From Prevotellaceae bacterium (GTDB lineage Bacteria; Bacteroidota; Bacteroidia; Bacteroidales; Paludibacteraceae): a stretch of 64,000 bases of DNA. The translations under genes and the position numbers were made by a program. Below, in pieces: positions 1 through 8,136 of the stretch. Numbering within the stretch: position 1 is the stretch's first letter; each line of letters opens with the position of its first letter. Below the pieces are notes generated by a model. It did not search any database. It was not told the origin of the DNA and worked only from the letters and a program-made list of their open reading frames with translations. The DNA lies in NCBI GenBank assembly GCA_020636675.1, contig JACJXK010000013.1:10997-74996 (forward strand). The letters are read 5' to 3'.

Positions 1-213
1 GACAACGGCATCGGAATAAAGAAAAGCGACCAAAAACGCATCTTCGATAAATTCTATCGAGTTTCCACCGGCAACGTCCACAACGTAAAAGGATTCGGGT
101 TGGGACTCGCCTACGTGAAGAAAGTTGTAACCGACCACAAAGGAACCATCCGAGTGGAGAGTGAACTAAATATTGGAACAAAATTTATAATATCAATACC
201 TTTAAAAAAGTAA
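1..213 (+). CDS. rprX: Sensor histidine kinase, C-terminal fragment (RprX-like)
   Basis: This is the last 70 codons of a sensor kinase whose start lies outside the window. The visible part is the end of the HATPase catalytic domain: the N-terminal DNGIGI glycine box, the F-box-like IFDKFYR, and the G2 box [13 protein letters not shown], ending in FIISIPLKK. The stop codon lies 4 bases before the start of the response-regulator gene, so the two form one operon. The name RprX is inferred from the neighbour, which resembles Bacteroides RprY. The signal sensed cannot be read from this fragment. Confidence 0.85.
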   Translation, partial: DNGIGIKKSDQKRIFDKFYRVSTGNVHNVKGFGLGLAYVKKVVTDHKGTIRVESELNIGTKFIISIPLKK

Positions 214-217
214 TGTC

Positions 218-919
218 ATGGAAGAAAAGACTAGAATTTTACTTTGTGAAGACGACGAAAACCTTGGTATGCTACTGAGGGAATATCTTCAGGCCAAAGG
301 CTACGTGACGGATTTGTTGCCTGATGGCGACGCAGGTTATAAAGCTTTCATCAAGACAAAGTACGACATTTGCGTATTGGACGTCATGATGCCTAAAAAA
401 GACGGTTTTGAACTGGCACAGGAGATAAGACAAGTAAACTCCGAAGTCCCTATTCTCTTCCTTACCGCCAAGACCTTGAAAGAAGACATTCTCGAAGGTT
501 TCAAGATAGGAGCCGACGACTATATGACGAAGCCTTTCAGCATGGAAGAGCTGTTGCTCAGGATAGAAGCCATACTGCGTCGTGTGAAAGGAAAGAAGAG
601 CAAGGACGGGGTTGTCTACAAAATGGGAAAATTCACCTTCGACACCCAGAAGCAGGTGCTCACTATCGGAGACGAGTCAACAAAACTCACCACCAAAGAG
701 TCGGAACTGCTTTCTCTCCTTTGCGCCCATGCCAACGACATATTGGAGAGGAACCACGCATTGAAGACCATCTGGATAGACGACAACTATTTCAACGCAA
801 GAAGTATGGACGTATATATCACCAAACTTCGTAAACACTTGAAGGCAGACCCTTCCATCGAGATTATCAACATTCATGGAAAGGGATACAAGATCATCAT
901 CCCAGATGCTAAAGAATAG
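218..919 (+). CDS. rprY: OmpR-family response regulator, RprY-like
   Basis: A 233-residue response regulator. The N-terminal receiver domain (about 5-118) has the acidic pair at E11/D12/D13, the phospho-acceptor D55 in LDVMMPKKDG, the switch T83 in FLTAKT and K105 in YMTKPF. The C-terminal winged-helix domain (about 135-230) has the OmpR/PhoB signature around SMDVYITKLRKHLK and the final wing HGKGYKI. It follows a sensor kinase by 4 bases and should be its partner. In Bacteroides, RprXY is a two-component pair linked to outer-membrane and envelope control. The domain assignment is sure; the symbol rests on overall resemblance. Confidence 0.88.
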   Translation: MEEKTRILLCEDDENLGMLLREYLQAKGYVTDLLPDGDAGYKAFIKTKYDICVLDVMMPKKDGFELAQEIRQVNSEVPILFLTAKTLKEDILEGFKIGADDYMTKPFSMEELLLRIEAILRRVKGKKSKDGVVYKMGKFTFDTQKQVLTIGDESTKLTTKESELLSLLCAHANDILERNHALKTIWIDDNYFNARSMDVYITKLRKHLKADPSIEIINIHGKGYKIIIPDAKE

Positions 920-941
920 TCCTCGGGCTAACGTAACGCAC

Positions 942-975
942 AAAAAAGATGTACCGCCTTGGTACATCTTTTTTT
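942..975 (+). terminator. Rho-independent terminator after rprY
   Basis: A hairpin with stem AAAGATGTACC and GGTACATCTTT, a short loop and a run of seven T, 23 bases after the rprY stop codon. Confidence 0.85.
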
Positions 976-984
976 GTTTAAATA

Positions 985-1235
985 ATTGTCAAAAAAGCCG
1001 ATGGTGGAGAGTTTTGTAATCATCTTGTCCATCTTATCTAAAATCTACGACGTCCGAAACGAACGACAGCCGAATATATTGGCGTATTCCGATGGAATGC
1101 CCTTTCGTCTTTCATCCTTTTTTCCACAAAGAGTTTATCCCTACGGGATAATTTGTCGACAACAGTCTGATGAAATCACCCATACAAGATATTTTGAACT
1201 TTACCAGATCCTTTTTATGATTAAAAAATCTTTCC
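985..1235 (-). repeat. MITE-like interspersed repeat, copy A (reverse)
   Basis: This copy fills most of the gap between rprY and the GH44 gene. It carries the family palindromes ATTCCGATGGAAT (near 1085) and TATCCCTACGGGATA (near 1137), then the end segment ACAAGATATTTTGAACTT (near 1185). It is closely similar to the copies at 4.6, 29.2 and 30.1 kb. No credible gene is present; the open frame here is an accident of the repeat. Confidence 0.75.
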
Positions 1236-1298
1236 CGCTCGGAAAAATATTACATTCTTTTGAATTTTTATTTCATCTATATATCTCTTCCTCTTTCC

Positions 1299-1306
1299 TA
1301 AATTTG
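1299..1306 (+). promoter_or_regulatory. Promoter -7 element TAAATTTG for the GH44 gene
   Basis: It matches the Bacteroidetes -7 consensus TAnnTTTG and lies 22 bases before the ATG at 1329, giving a very short leader. No clear -33 TTTG is at the right spacing. Confidence 0.5.
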
Positions 1307-1328
1307 TATCATAATACAAATTTTTACC

Positions 1329-3209
1329 ATGCACAAAATTACACCAAGCGCCATTCTTCTCGGATTGGCATTATTTCAAGCCATAGATGCTCAGGTGGTT
1401 ATAAATGTGGATGCCGACGGGGAAAATCGGCCCATATCACCTTATCTCTACGGACAGAACGGAAGCATTGCCAGCAATGCAGCCGATGCAAAAAGCGAAG
1501 CAGAGTTACAGTTACTTCGGGAGGCGGGAATCCGATTTTTCCGTCAGAATAACGGGAACAACGCCACCAAATACAACTGGAGGAAAAAATTGACTAGCCA
1601 CCCTGATTGGTACAACAACATATATGGATGCGATTGGGACTACTCCGCACAGCTGATGCAAGATGAGTTTCCTGATGTACCCGGACTATACTCTTTCCAG
1701 CTAATAGGCAAGGCCGCTAAATCCAGCGAATATAATTTCAACGACTGGGAATATAACCAGAGCCAATGGGGAGAGTGGTGCAGTCTGAACGTATGCGGCG
1801 GCGGCAGCCTAGATGCCAATGGAAAACTCATCCAAGCAGGAGACATCGACCTCTATCTGGAAGATTGGCCGGCAGACTCTACCGTAGCCATCTACAAACA
1901 TTGGCGCGACGACCTGAAACTAGACATGAAGCAGTTCAAATACTGGAACATGGACAACGAGATGGAAATGTGGCCATGGACACATGACGATGTGATAGCC
2001 AAATTCAACGATACGGAGTTTGAAGCGGCCATGCAACGTTACTTTGCCACGGCAAAAGCCATACGAGCAATAGATCCTACGGTGAAACTCACGGGTCCGG
2101 TAGCCGGTAGCGAATGGACATGGTTTTATCCAGCCGATGTACAACCCACTTACAAAGGGAAAAAATACTGCTGGTTGGAATATTTCATCATGCGCTGCGC
2201 CGAAGAGGAGAAGTCCTCAGGAATAAAGATGCTGGATGTGCTGGACATTCACTTCTACCCGGGAGACAAAAGCGTAACAGACGTACTACAAACTCACCGC
2301 GTACTTTGGGACGAAGACTTCATCTACCCTCTAGCCAACGGAGTAAAGACAGTAAACGGGACATGGGACGAGACACAGAAGAAAGAGTACATCTTTGTAC
2401 GTTGCCAAAAATGGATAGACCAATACTTCGGAATTGACCGCGGCATAACGTTCGCCATCTCCGAATACGACAACACAGAGACGTTCAATCCAACCGTCAC
2501 GGCACTCTGCTATGCCTCTTTCCTTGGTGAAGGAGCCCGACACGGCATGGAATATTTCACACCTTGGACATGGAACAGCGGGATGTGGGAGACTGTCCAT
2601 CTCTTCAGCCGATACGCCAAAAACACAAACATAGCCGCCACATCCAGCAATGAGGGAATGGTATCCGCCTATTCTTCGGTGAACACGTCAAAAGACTCCA
2701 TGACCATCATTCTGGTGAACCGCTCTGAATCGGCCAACCAGAAAGTATCCATCAACGTGGATAACTTCAAGATATCTGACGGCGATTACGAGACGCTACG
2801 TTTGTCTAATTTGCCTTCAGACAGGGAAACCTTCGTCTCGCATGCAGAAAATGCGTTAGAGGCCGGTTCTGCCAAATCTACGGGTAATTTGATAGAGATG
2901 ACGCTTCCTGCCTTGTCCATCACAGCAGTAGTATTGAATAACGGCACATCGTCTGTCGATGAATTGACCGTTCAAGAATCCATATCCGTAAGTCCGAATC
3001 CATCTAACGGACACTTCATCATTACGGAAGCAAACGGAGTAATCGATAAAATCGAGATTTTCAATATGACGGGACAATTGGTGAAAGAGATAACCGCCAA
3101 TAAAACAGCAGAGATTCGCATCGATGCTAGCGAGCTGTCCGCAGGCATCTATACCGCCAAAATCCATAGCAGACAAAATGCCGTTGCAAAACAAATTATC
3201 ATTCGATAA
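1329..3209 (+). CDS. Secreted GH44 family glycoside hydrolase with T9SS sorting domain
   Basis: A 626-residue exported enzyme. An N-terminal signal peptide (about 1-21, ending AIDAQ) is followed by a GH44-like catalytic region starting with RPISPYLYGQN. GH44 enzymes are endoglucanases or xyloglucanases. Likely catalytic glutamates are E211 in YWNMDNE (acid/base) and E379 in FAISEYD (nucleophile). A beta-sandwich region follows the barrel. The last 80 residues (SVSPNPSNGHF ... GIYTAKI ... AKQIIIR) are a type A T9SS C-terminal sorting domain, so the protein should cross the outer membrane by the Por system and be anchored or released at the surface. It stands alone between two terminators, with no polysaccharide-utilisation neighbours. 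The family call rests on motifs; substrate preference is not visible. Confidence 0.82.
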   Translation: MHKITPSAILLGLALFQAIDAQVVINVDADGENRPISPYLYGQNGSIASNAADAKSEAELQLLREAGIRFFRQNNGNNATKYNWRKKLTSHPDWYNNIYGCDWDYSAQLMQDEFPDVPGLYSFQLIGKAAKSSEYNFNDWEYNQSQWGEWCSLNVCGGGSLDANGKLIQAGDIDLYLEDWPADSTVAIYKHWRDDLKLDMKQFKYWNMDNEMEMWPWTHDDVIAKFNDTEFEAAMQRYFATAKAIRAIDPTVKLTGPVAGSEWTWFYPADVQPTYKGKKYCWLEYFIMRCAEEEKSSGIKMLDVLDIHFYPGDKSVTDVLQTHRVLWDEDFIYPLANGVKTVNGTWDETQKKEYIFVRCQKWIDQYFGIDRGITFAISEYDNTETFNPTVTALCYASFLGEGARHGMEYFTPWTWNSGMWETVHLFSRYAKNTNIAATSSNEGMVSAYSSVNTSKDSMTIILVNRSESANQKVSINVDNFKISDGDYETLRLSNLPSDRETFVSHAENALEAGSAKSTGNLIEMTLPALSITAVVLNNGTSSVDELTVQESISVSPNPSNGHFIITEANGVIDKIEIFNMTGQLVKEITANKTAEIRIDASELSAGIYTAKIHSRQNAVAKQIIIR

Positions 3210-3228
3210 AGACAGATTAGATTATTTG

Positions 3229-3276
3229 AAGAGAGAAGGCGGATTTGAAATTTCAAATCCGCCTTCTCTCTTTTTA
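3229..3276. terminator. Bidirectional terminator between GH44 gene and M42 peptidase
   Basis: A near-perfect 20-base inverted repeat (stem GAGAGAAGGCGGATTTGAAA) with T5 on the plus side and A-rich sequence on the other. It sits between convergent genes. Confidence 0.9.
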
Positions 3277-3304
3277 TAGAAAACATCCGATAAAACCGTC
3301 GGAG

Positions 3305-4396
3305 TTATCTGTAGTGGCACGGGATAAAGTCGGTCAACCGGTCTTTGTCTATCTTCCTGATAGTCTCGACCAGCAAAGCTATGATTTCATCGACGTCTCT
3401 CAAATCACAAACCTCGACAGGAGTATGCATATACCTGTTCGGAATACTCAAAAGAGCGGTAGCTACCCCACTCTGGGCCAACTGTATTTTGCAAGTATCC
3501 GTTCCGCCTGTCGCACTTCCGTTCGTCACATTTTGGAAAGCTATCTCTTTCTCCTTGGCCACATCCTGAAGCAGACGAACCAAAACGATGTTATTGTCGG
3601 CACTATGACGAATAACAGCCCCGCCACCCAACTTCATCTCTCCATATTTTTTCTCGGAGACATTCGGCACATCGGTAGCAAAACCCACATCCAGACAAAA
3701 GCCCACCTGAGGATTAATGTGATAGGAGCTCGTCACCGCACCACGGCAACCCACCTCCTCTTGCGAGGAAGCCACGCCATAAACACCAACCTTTATATCC
3801 TCTACAGACAATACACGCACCACTTCCGCCACGATGAAAGCGCCTATCTTATCATCCAAAGCCTTTGACATCACCTTGTTTTCACCCATGAAAAGACAGT
3901 TGCTTTTCACTGCGACAGGATCGCCTATTTCCACCTTCGACTCGGCATCTTCCTTATTTTCGGCACCAATATCAATCCACAGTTCATCCAGTTCCAAAGC
4001 CTTCGTCCGCTCGGTGGCCGTCTGCAAATGGATTGGGGTTTTGCCTATCACACCCGGCACCTTGCCGTTGCGGGTCAGGACCATGACCTCCGTACCCGGT
4101 ACGGTAAGAGCATCGATGCCTCCCAACTTACGGAAATAGAGCAGACCCTCCTTGCTGATATACATCACCTGAAAACCGATTTCATCGAGATGTCCGCTCA
4201 ACATGATCCTAAACTCCGCCTCCGGATTGATGATTCCAACGGAGTTGCAAAGCACATCCGTCTCCACCTTCGTAAACTGCGACACATACTCTTGCCACGC
4301 ACGTGCGGCCTCCATCTCATAACCCGAAGGAGAATAGGTAGACAAAAACCTTTTTAGAAAATCAAGATTCTTGTCATTCAGATATTTATACTTCAT
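3305..4396 (-). CDS. M42 family metallopeptidase (glutamyl aminopeptidase-like)
   Basis: A 363-residue cytoplasmic aminopeptidase of family M42, which forms large tetrahedral complexes that trim peptides. The two-metal site is readable in order: H69 and D71 in SGHLDE, bridging D181 in ALDDKIGA, catalytic E213 with E214 in SSQEEVG, D236 in CLDVG, and a C-terminal His in YMHTPVEV. Length is typical of the family. It is transcribed alone from a TATCTTTG promoter just upstream and converges on the GH44 gene. Homologues are often annotated as endoglucanase M; the peptidase role is better supported by the metal ligands. Confidence 0.9.
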   Translation of the reverse strand: MKYKYLNDKNLDFLKRFLSTYSPSGYEMEAARAWQEYVSQFTKVETDVLCNSVGIINPEAEFRIMLSGHLDEIGFQVMYISKEGLLYFRKLGGIDALTVPGTEVMVLTRNGKVPGVIGKTPIHLQTATERTKALELDELWIDIGAENKEDAESKVEIGDPVAVKSNCLFMGENKVMSKALDDKIGAFIVAEVVRVLSVEDIKVGVYGVASSQEEVGCRGAVTSSYHINPQVGFCLDVGFATDVPNVSEKKYGEMKLGGGAVIRHSADNNIVLVRLLQDVAKEKEIAFQNVTNGSATGGTDTCKIQLAQSGVATALLSIPNRYMHTPVEVCDLRDVDEIIALLVETIRKIDKDRLTDFIPCHYR

Positions 4397-4422
4397 AAGA
4401 ACATCTTATTTTTTGATTCTGA

Positions 4423-4430
4423 CAAAGATA
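4423..4430 (-). promoter_or_regulatory. Promoter -7 element TATCTTTG for the M42 peptidase
   Basis: It reads CAAAGATA on the plus strand, 27 bases upstream of the ATG, and is an exact TAnnTTTG match. Confidence 0.6.
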
Positions 4431-4574
4431 ATAATAATCAAGATGCCATAGGGAAAGAGAAACAGATAAAGTCCATTTGGGGTCTTTATCGAATTGAGAG
4501 GGTAACGATTTTAGGAAAAGAAAGCGTTTTGTACGAATAAAAATAAGAATCGGCGTTTTGGGTTCACCTTGTAC

Positions 4575-4715
4575 ATTCGGTAAATCCCGTCCGAAAGTCT
4601 AGGACGTCCGAAACGAACGGCAACGGAATAGATTGGCACATTCCGATGGAATGCTGTCCCATCTTTCATTCTTTTTTCTACCAATAGATTATCCCTACGG
4701 GATATTATTAACCTC
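4575..4715 (-). repeat. MITE-like interspersed repeat, copy B (partial, reverse)
   Basis: A partial copy containing GACGTCCGAAACGAACG, the palindrome ACATTCCGATGGAATGC and TATCCCTACGGGATA, nearly the same order as copy A. The outer ends have decayed. The rest of the 485-base gap (4397-4881) holds only the M42 promoter and AT-rich sequence. Confidence 0.65.
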
Positions 4716-4881
4716 TAGAACTTTGTTTTACTTAGCTGAGGAAATATCGTTTTCATCCTATTTTCCGCCATTTTTTCCTGTTTTTGATAAAGTACCCGTC
4801 CAACAAAGAAGAATGGCTTAGAAAGGCCGAAAATGGCTTCTATCAAGATTCCGTTCACCTTCAGAACCATGTTTCCATCGA

Positions 4882-5703
4882 TCATTCGGTATATCTCTTA
4901 GTCCGGAGCAGAGTGACGCCACCCTCGCTACGCTCGAAGACAAAGACGCGGTCAAAATCGCTCTTATAGCTATGCTTCAACGCCTCTCGGGCCGTATGTG
5001 GGTCGTAGGAACTGGACATCAGAAAACTGTTTTGGATGATAACCAACCACGTCTCCTTGCACGCATGGTTATAAAATGGAAGTTTTAGGTTTTTGGCCAT
5101 AAGTCTTTGCGAGATGCTGGCAATGGAAAGCGGTTTTACCTTCGTAGATATTCCGGCATACCAGAGTCCCTCCTCCAGCCTGCCGGTAGCATTGTGTATA
5201 TATATGGACTCTATCTTGGTAGGCAGGTTCATGTCTCCGTACTTGGAAGTGCGGTCTATCTTGTACTTTACCCCGGTAGCCTCCGGAGTATTGTCCATCA
5301 CAATCTTGGCAATGACCTCAATCAGTCCCTGCTTCATCAGAGTGTTGTCCTTTTCGCAAAACGACATGGAAAGTTCAGGCCCAAATTCTGTTGCAAAGTG
5401 CACATCTACAACAAGTTTGAAATCGCATTTCGCTTCAAAAATAGCTTGGGCGCCTTCCATCACCTCGGTCAGAAAATCTTCATGCGCACGCAGATTAAAT
5501 TTTTTATCCTCCCGTTCATATTTCAATTCGGTGAGCTCAATGCCGATAAGTCCCTTCTTTGCATTATGAATCAGAAAGTCAGGTCGCTCAGATTTCTCAA
5601 TCTTTCCTAAAGGAAAGGCTTGATAAGAAGAACGAAAAATCTGCATGATAGCCCACTCCCTCCTATCCTTTTTTTCCTGATTGTAATTTAATTCTGTTTC
5701 CAT
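4882..5703 (-). CDS. Hypothetical protein with a possible PD-(D/E)XK nuclease-like motif
   Basis: A 273-residue protein I do not recognise as a named family. It is soluble, without signal peptide or membrane segment. Near the N-terminus, ERPDFLI (P41-D42) followed 14 residues later by GIELTEL (E56, T58) resembles the PD...ExK core of restriction-endonuclease-like folds, with Thr in place of the usual Lys. Charged stretches follow (about 60-70), and the rest is mixed alpha/beta. There is no methylase or other restriction partner nearby. It is flanked by a repeat on one side and about 600 bases of AT-rich non-coding DNA upstream, as expected of an accessory gene. The function is not assigned. 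Confidence 0.6.
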   Translation of the reverse strand: METELNYNQEKKDRREWAIMQIFRSSYQAFPLGKIEKSERPDFLIHNAKKGLIGIELTELKYEREDKKFNLRAHEDFLTEVMEGAQAIFEAKCDFKLVVDVHFATEFGPELSMSFCEKDNTLMKQGLIEVIAKIVMDNTPEATGVKYKIDRTSKYGDMNLPTKIESIYIHNATGRLEEGLWYAGISTKVKPLSIASISQRLMAKNLKLPFYNHACKETWLVIIQNSFLMSSSYDPHTAREALKHSYKSDFDRVFVFERSEGGVTLLRTKRYTE

Positions 5704-6309
5704 ACGATCTTTCCCTTTCTATAACATCCGTTTTCTCAAAATAGACTTGAAAAACACATTGAACAAACTTAACAAATTATTCCGACAATTCCCCCATCAT
5801 TTTTTATTTCAGAACGTACAATTTATTTGCTACGTAAATTATTGTATGTAATTATTTTTTCTTTCACATATTAAATTGCCATTTTTTCGATGAAAAGGAT
5901 ATTTTTTATCTATTTGCCATTTTTTTTAATATAAAAAATAAACCATTAATTTAAATATAAAAAGCTAATAAACAATATATTACTATTATATTAAGATGAA
6001 TTTTATCCTTTTTAGAGCCTTTCAGATTCAATTGGCTGCATTACGGACAAGGAAAGCAAAAAAATATGCGAAGGAGAAGGAGTTGAATTGCACGTTTATT
6101 GATAAATAAACAATACACTACATCAACCATCCATTTGTTCTAAAGAATGAAATCTCAATTTTAATTATAAAAATAACATTTAATCTATTTAAATATTAAT
6201 TGACGCTTACGTTTTTGAAAAACAGGATATAGCTCCAAATTTTGGAATATGGCAGATTCATGTTTATTTCATACCTTTGTAAGTAAATCTCTTCATTTCT
6301 CATAAAATC
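5704..6309. other. AT-rich intergenic region without recognisable gene
   Basis: About 600 bases of very AT-rich DNA between two divergent genes. I see several A/T runs and short reiterated TTTGCCATTTTTT-like stretches near 5875 and 5925, but no long open frame, tRNA, terminator or copy of the interspersed repeat. The uvrC promoter lies at its right end. Confidence 0.5.
6272..6279 (+). promoter_or_regulatory. Promoter -7 element TACCTTTG for uvrC
   Basis: An exact TAnnTTTG match 31 bases upstream of the uvrC ATG. Confidence 0.55.
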
Positions 6310-8136
6310 ATGAAAGAAGCGACAAATTCACATTTAAAGGAAATCGTTTTATCTCTTCCGGATAGTCCGGGAGTCTATCAATATCTCAACGATAAAAATG
6401 AAATCATCTATGTAGGAAAGGCCAAAAATCTGAAAAGAAGAGTATCCTCCTATTTCAACAAATTCCAGGAATCGGTAAAAGTTCGGGTACTGGTAAAACA
6501 GATAGTCGACATCAAATACATCGTAGTGCCCACCGAACAAGATGCGCTACTCCTTGAAAACAGCCTCATAAAAAAGCATCAGCCAAGATACAACATACTA
6601 CTAAAAGATGACAAGACTTATCCATGGATATGCGTGAAAAACGAACCATTCCCCCGAGTCTTCAAAACAAGAAACGTGGTCAAAGACGGCTCCTATTATT
6701 TTGGTCCATATACGTATATCCCGGCCATGAGGACGGTGCTCGAACTTATCCATAACCTTTACCAGATAAGAACCTGCAAATTGAATCTGACTACCGAAGG
6801 AATAAGACAAGGACGTTTCAAGGTATGCCTGCAATACCATATAAAAAAATGCAAAGGCTGCTGCGAGGGACTTCAGGACGAGAAGGAATACAACAAAAAT
6901 ATAGAAGAGATAAAGTTCATTCTGAAAGGTGAAATAGAGAAGATAGAAGATTACCTTCAGGAAGAGATGATGAAGGCAGCTCAGGAATTAAGGTTTGAAG
7001 ATGCTCAAGCATTGAAGGAAAAAATCGAATCCATCAGTAATTATCGGTCAAAATCGACAATTGTCAATCCTATGCTTACCAACATAGATACGTTTGCCAT
7101 AGAGATAGACGGCGACGATGCCTTCATCAATTTTTTGAAAGTAACCAACGGAACCATATCTCAGGCATATACTTTTGAATACAAAATCAGGACAGACGAA
7201 GAGAAAGAGGAGATTCTCGCCACCGCCATCACCGAGATGAGGGAACGTTTCAATAGCCACTCAAGAGAAATACTTGTACCTTTCGAGATAGGCTTCGAAT
7301 TTGAAAACGCTACAATCAGCATACCGCAACGTGGCGACAAAAAGAAACTATTGGACCTTTCCATCCAGAATGTGAAACAATATCGGTTTGACAGGATGAA
7401 ACAGATGGAAAAATTCAATCCGGAACAGAGAGCCACAAAACTACTCAAAGCCATACAAGATTTGCTGAAGCTAAAAGAGCTGCCAGTCCATATAGAATGT
7501 TTCGATAACTCCAACATTCAAGGCTCAGATGCGGTTGCCGCCTGCGTAGTATACAAAATGGCCAAGCCATCGAAAAAAGATTACCGCAAATACATCATCA
7601 AGACGGTAGAAGGACCTGACGACTACGCTTCGATGAGGGAGGTGGTGCAACGCAGATACAAAAGGATGATAGAGGAAGAAGCTTCCCTTCCGAACCTCAT
7701 AATCGCCGATGGAGGTATAGGACAGATGGAAATCATCAGACAGGTGATTGAAGACGAACTTCATCTCAACATACCCATAGCCGGTTTGGCAAAAAATGAG
7801 AAGCATCGCACACAAGAACTTCTTTTCGGATTTCCTCCCCTTGTTGTGGGATTAGATCCAACAGATCAAACTTTTCGTTTTTTCGCCTCCATTCAGGATG
7901 AAGTACACCGCTTTGCCATACGGTTTCATCGAGATAAAAGGAGTAAAAGTCAAATAAAATCAGAGCTGGACATAACAGGCATAGGCCCAAAAACAAAAGA
8001 GCAACTCATTAAAAAATTCAAGAGTGTAAAACGAATTAAGAATCTTACAATGGAAGAGATAGGTAAAGAGATAGGTTCGGCAAAAGCCAAAATAGTATAT
8101 GAACATTTCAAGGGAAACGAAAATGAAGGGAAATAG
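6310..8136 (+). CDS. uvrC: Excinuclease ABC subunit C
   Basis: A 608-residue subunit that makes both incisions around a lesion in UvrABC nucleotide excision repair. The order of domains is standard: GIY-YIG nuclease (about 14-95, PGVYQYL ... IYVGKAKNLKRRVSSYF), a Cys cluster (CKLNL ... CLQYHIKKCKGCC), the UvrB-binding UVR motif (about 205-240, LRFEDAQALKEKIESI), the RNase H-like 3-prime nuclease domain (IECFDNSNIQGSDAVAA and LIIADGGIGQ), and a C-terminal helix-hairpin-helix (ITGIGPKTKEQLIKKFKSV). Length is normal and no key motif is missing. The next gene overlaps its end by 14 bases, suggesting cotranscription. Confidence 0.97.
   Translation: MKEATNSHLKEIVLSLPDSPGVYQYLNDKNEIIYVGKAKNLKRRVSSYFNKFQESVKVRVLVKQIVDIKYIVVPTEQDALLLENSLIKKHQPRYNILLKDDKTYPWICVKNEPFPRVFKTRNVVKDGSYYFGPYTYIPAMRTVLELIHNLYQIRTCKLNLTTEGIRQGRFKVCLQYHIKKCKGCCEGLQDEKEYNKNIEEIKFILKGEIEKIEDYLQEEMMKAAQELRFEDAQALKEKIESISNYRSKSTIVNPMLTNIDTFAIEIDGDDAFINFLKVTNGTISQAYTFEYKIRTDEEKEEILATAITEMRERFNSHSREILVPFEIGFEFENATISIPQRGDKKKLLDLSIQNVKQYRFDRMKQMEKFNPEQRATKLLKAIQDLLKLKELPVHIECFDNSNIQGSDAVAACVVYKMAKPSKKDYRKYIIKTVEGPDDYASMREVVQRRYKRMIEEEASLPNLIIADGGIGQMEIIRQVIEDELHLNIPIAGLAKNEKHRTQELLFGFPPLVVGLDPTDQTFRFFASIQDEVHRFAIRFHRDKRSKSQIKSELDITGIGPKTKEQLIKKFKSVKRIKNLTMEEIGKEIGSAKAKIVYEHFKGNENEGK

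Noticed and set aside
986..1552. A 188-codon open frame on the plus strand ahead of the GH44 gene
   Set aside because: It runs through repeat A and then overlaps the GH44 signal-peptide region in another frame. No protein family is visible, and the GH44 frame is clearly the coding one.
5704..6309. The 600-base AT-rich gap considered as an alternative replication origin
   Set aside because: It lacks the TTATCAACA array seen at 19.3-19.8 kb, and the repeat orientation does not switch here.
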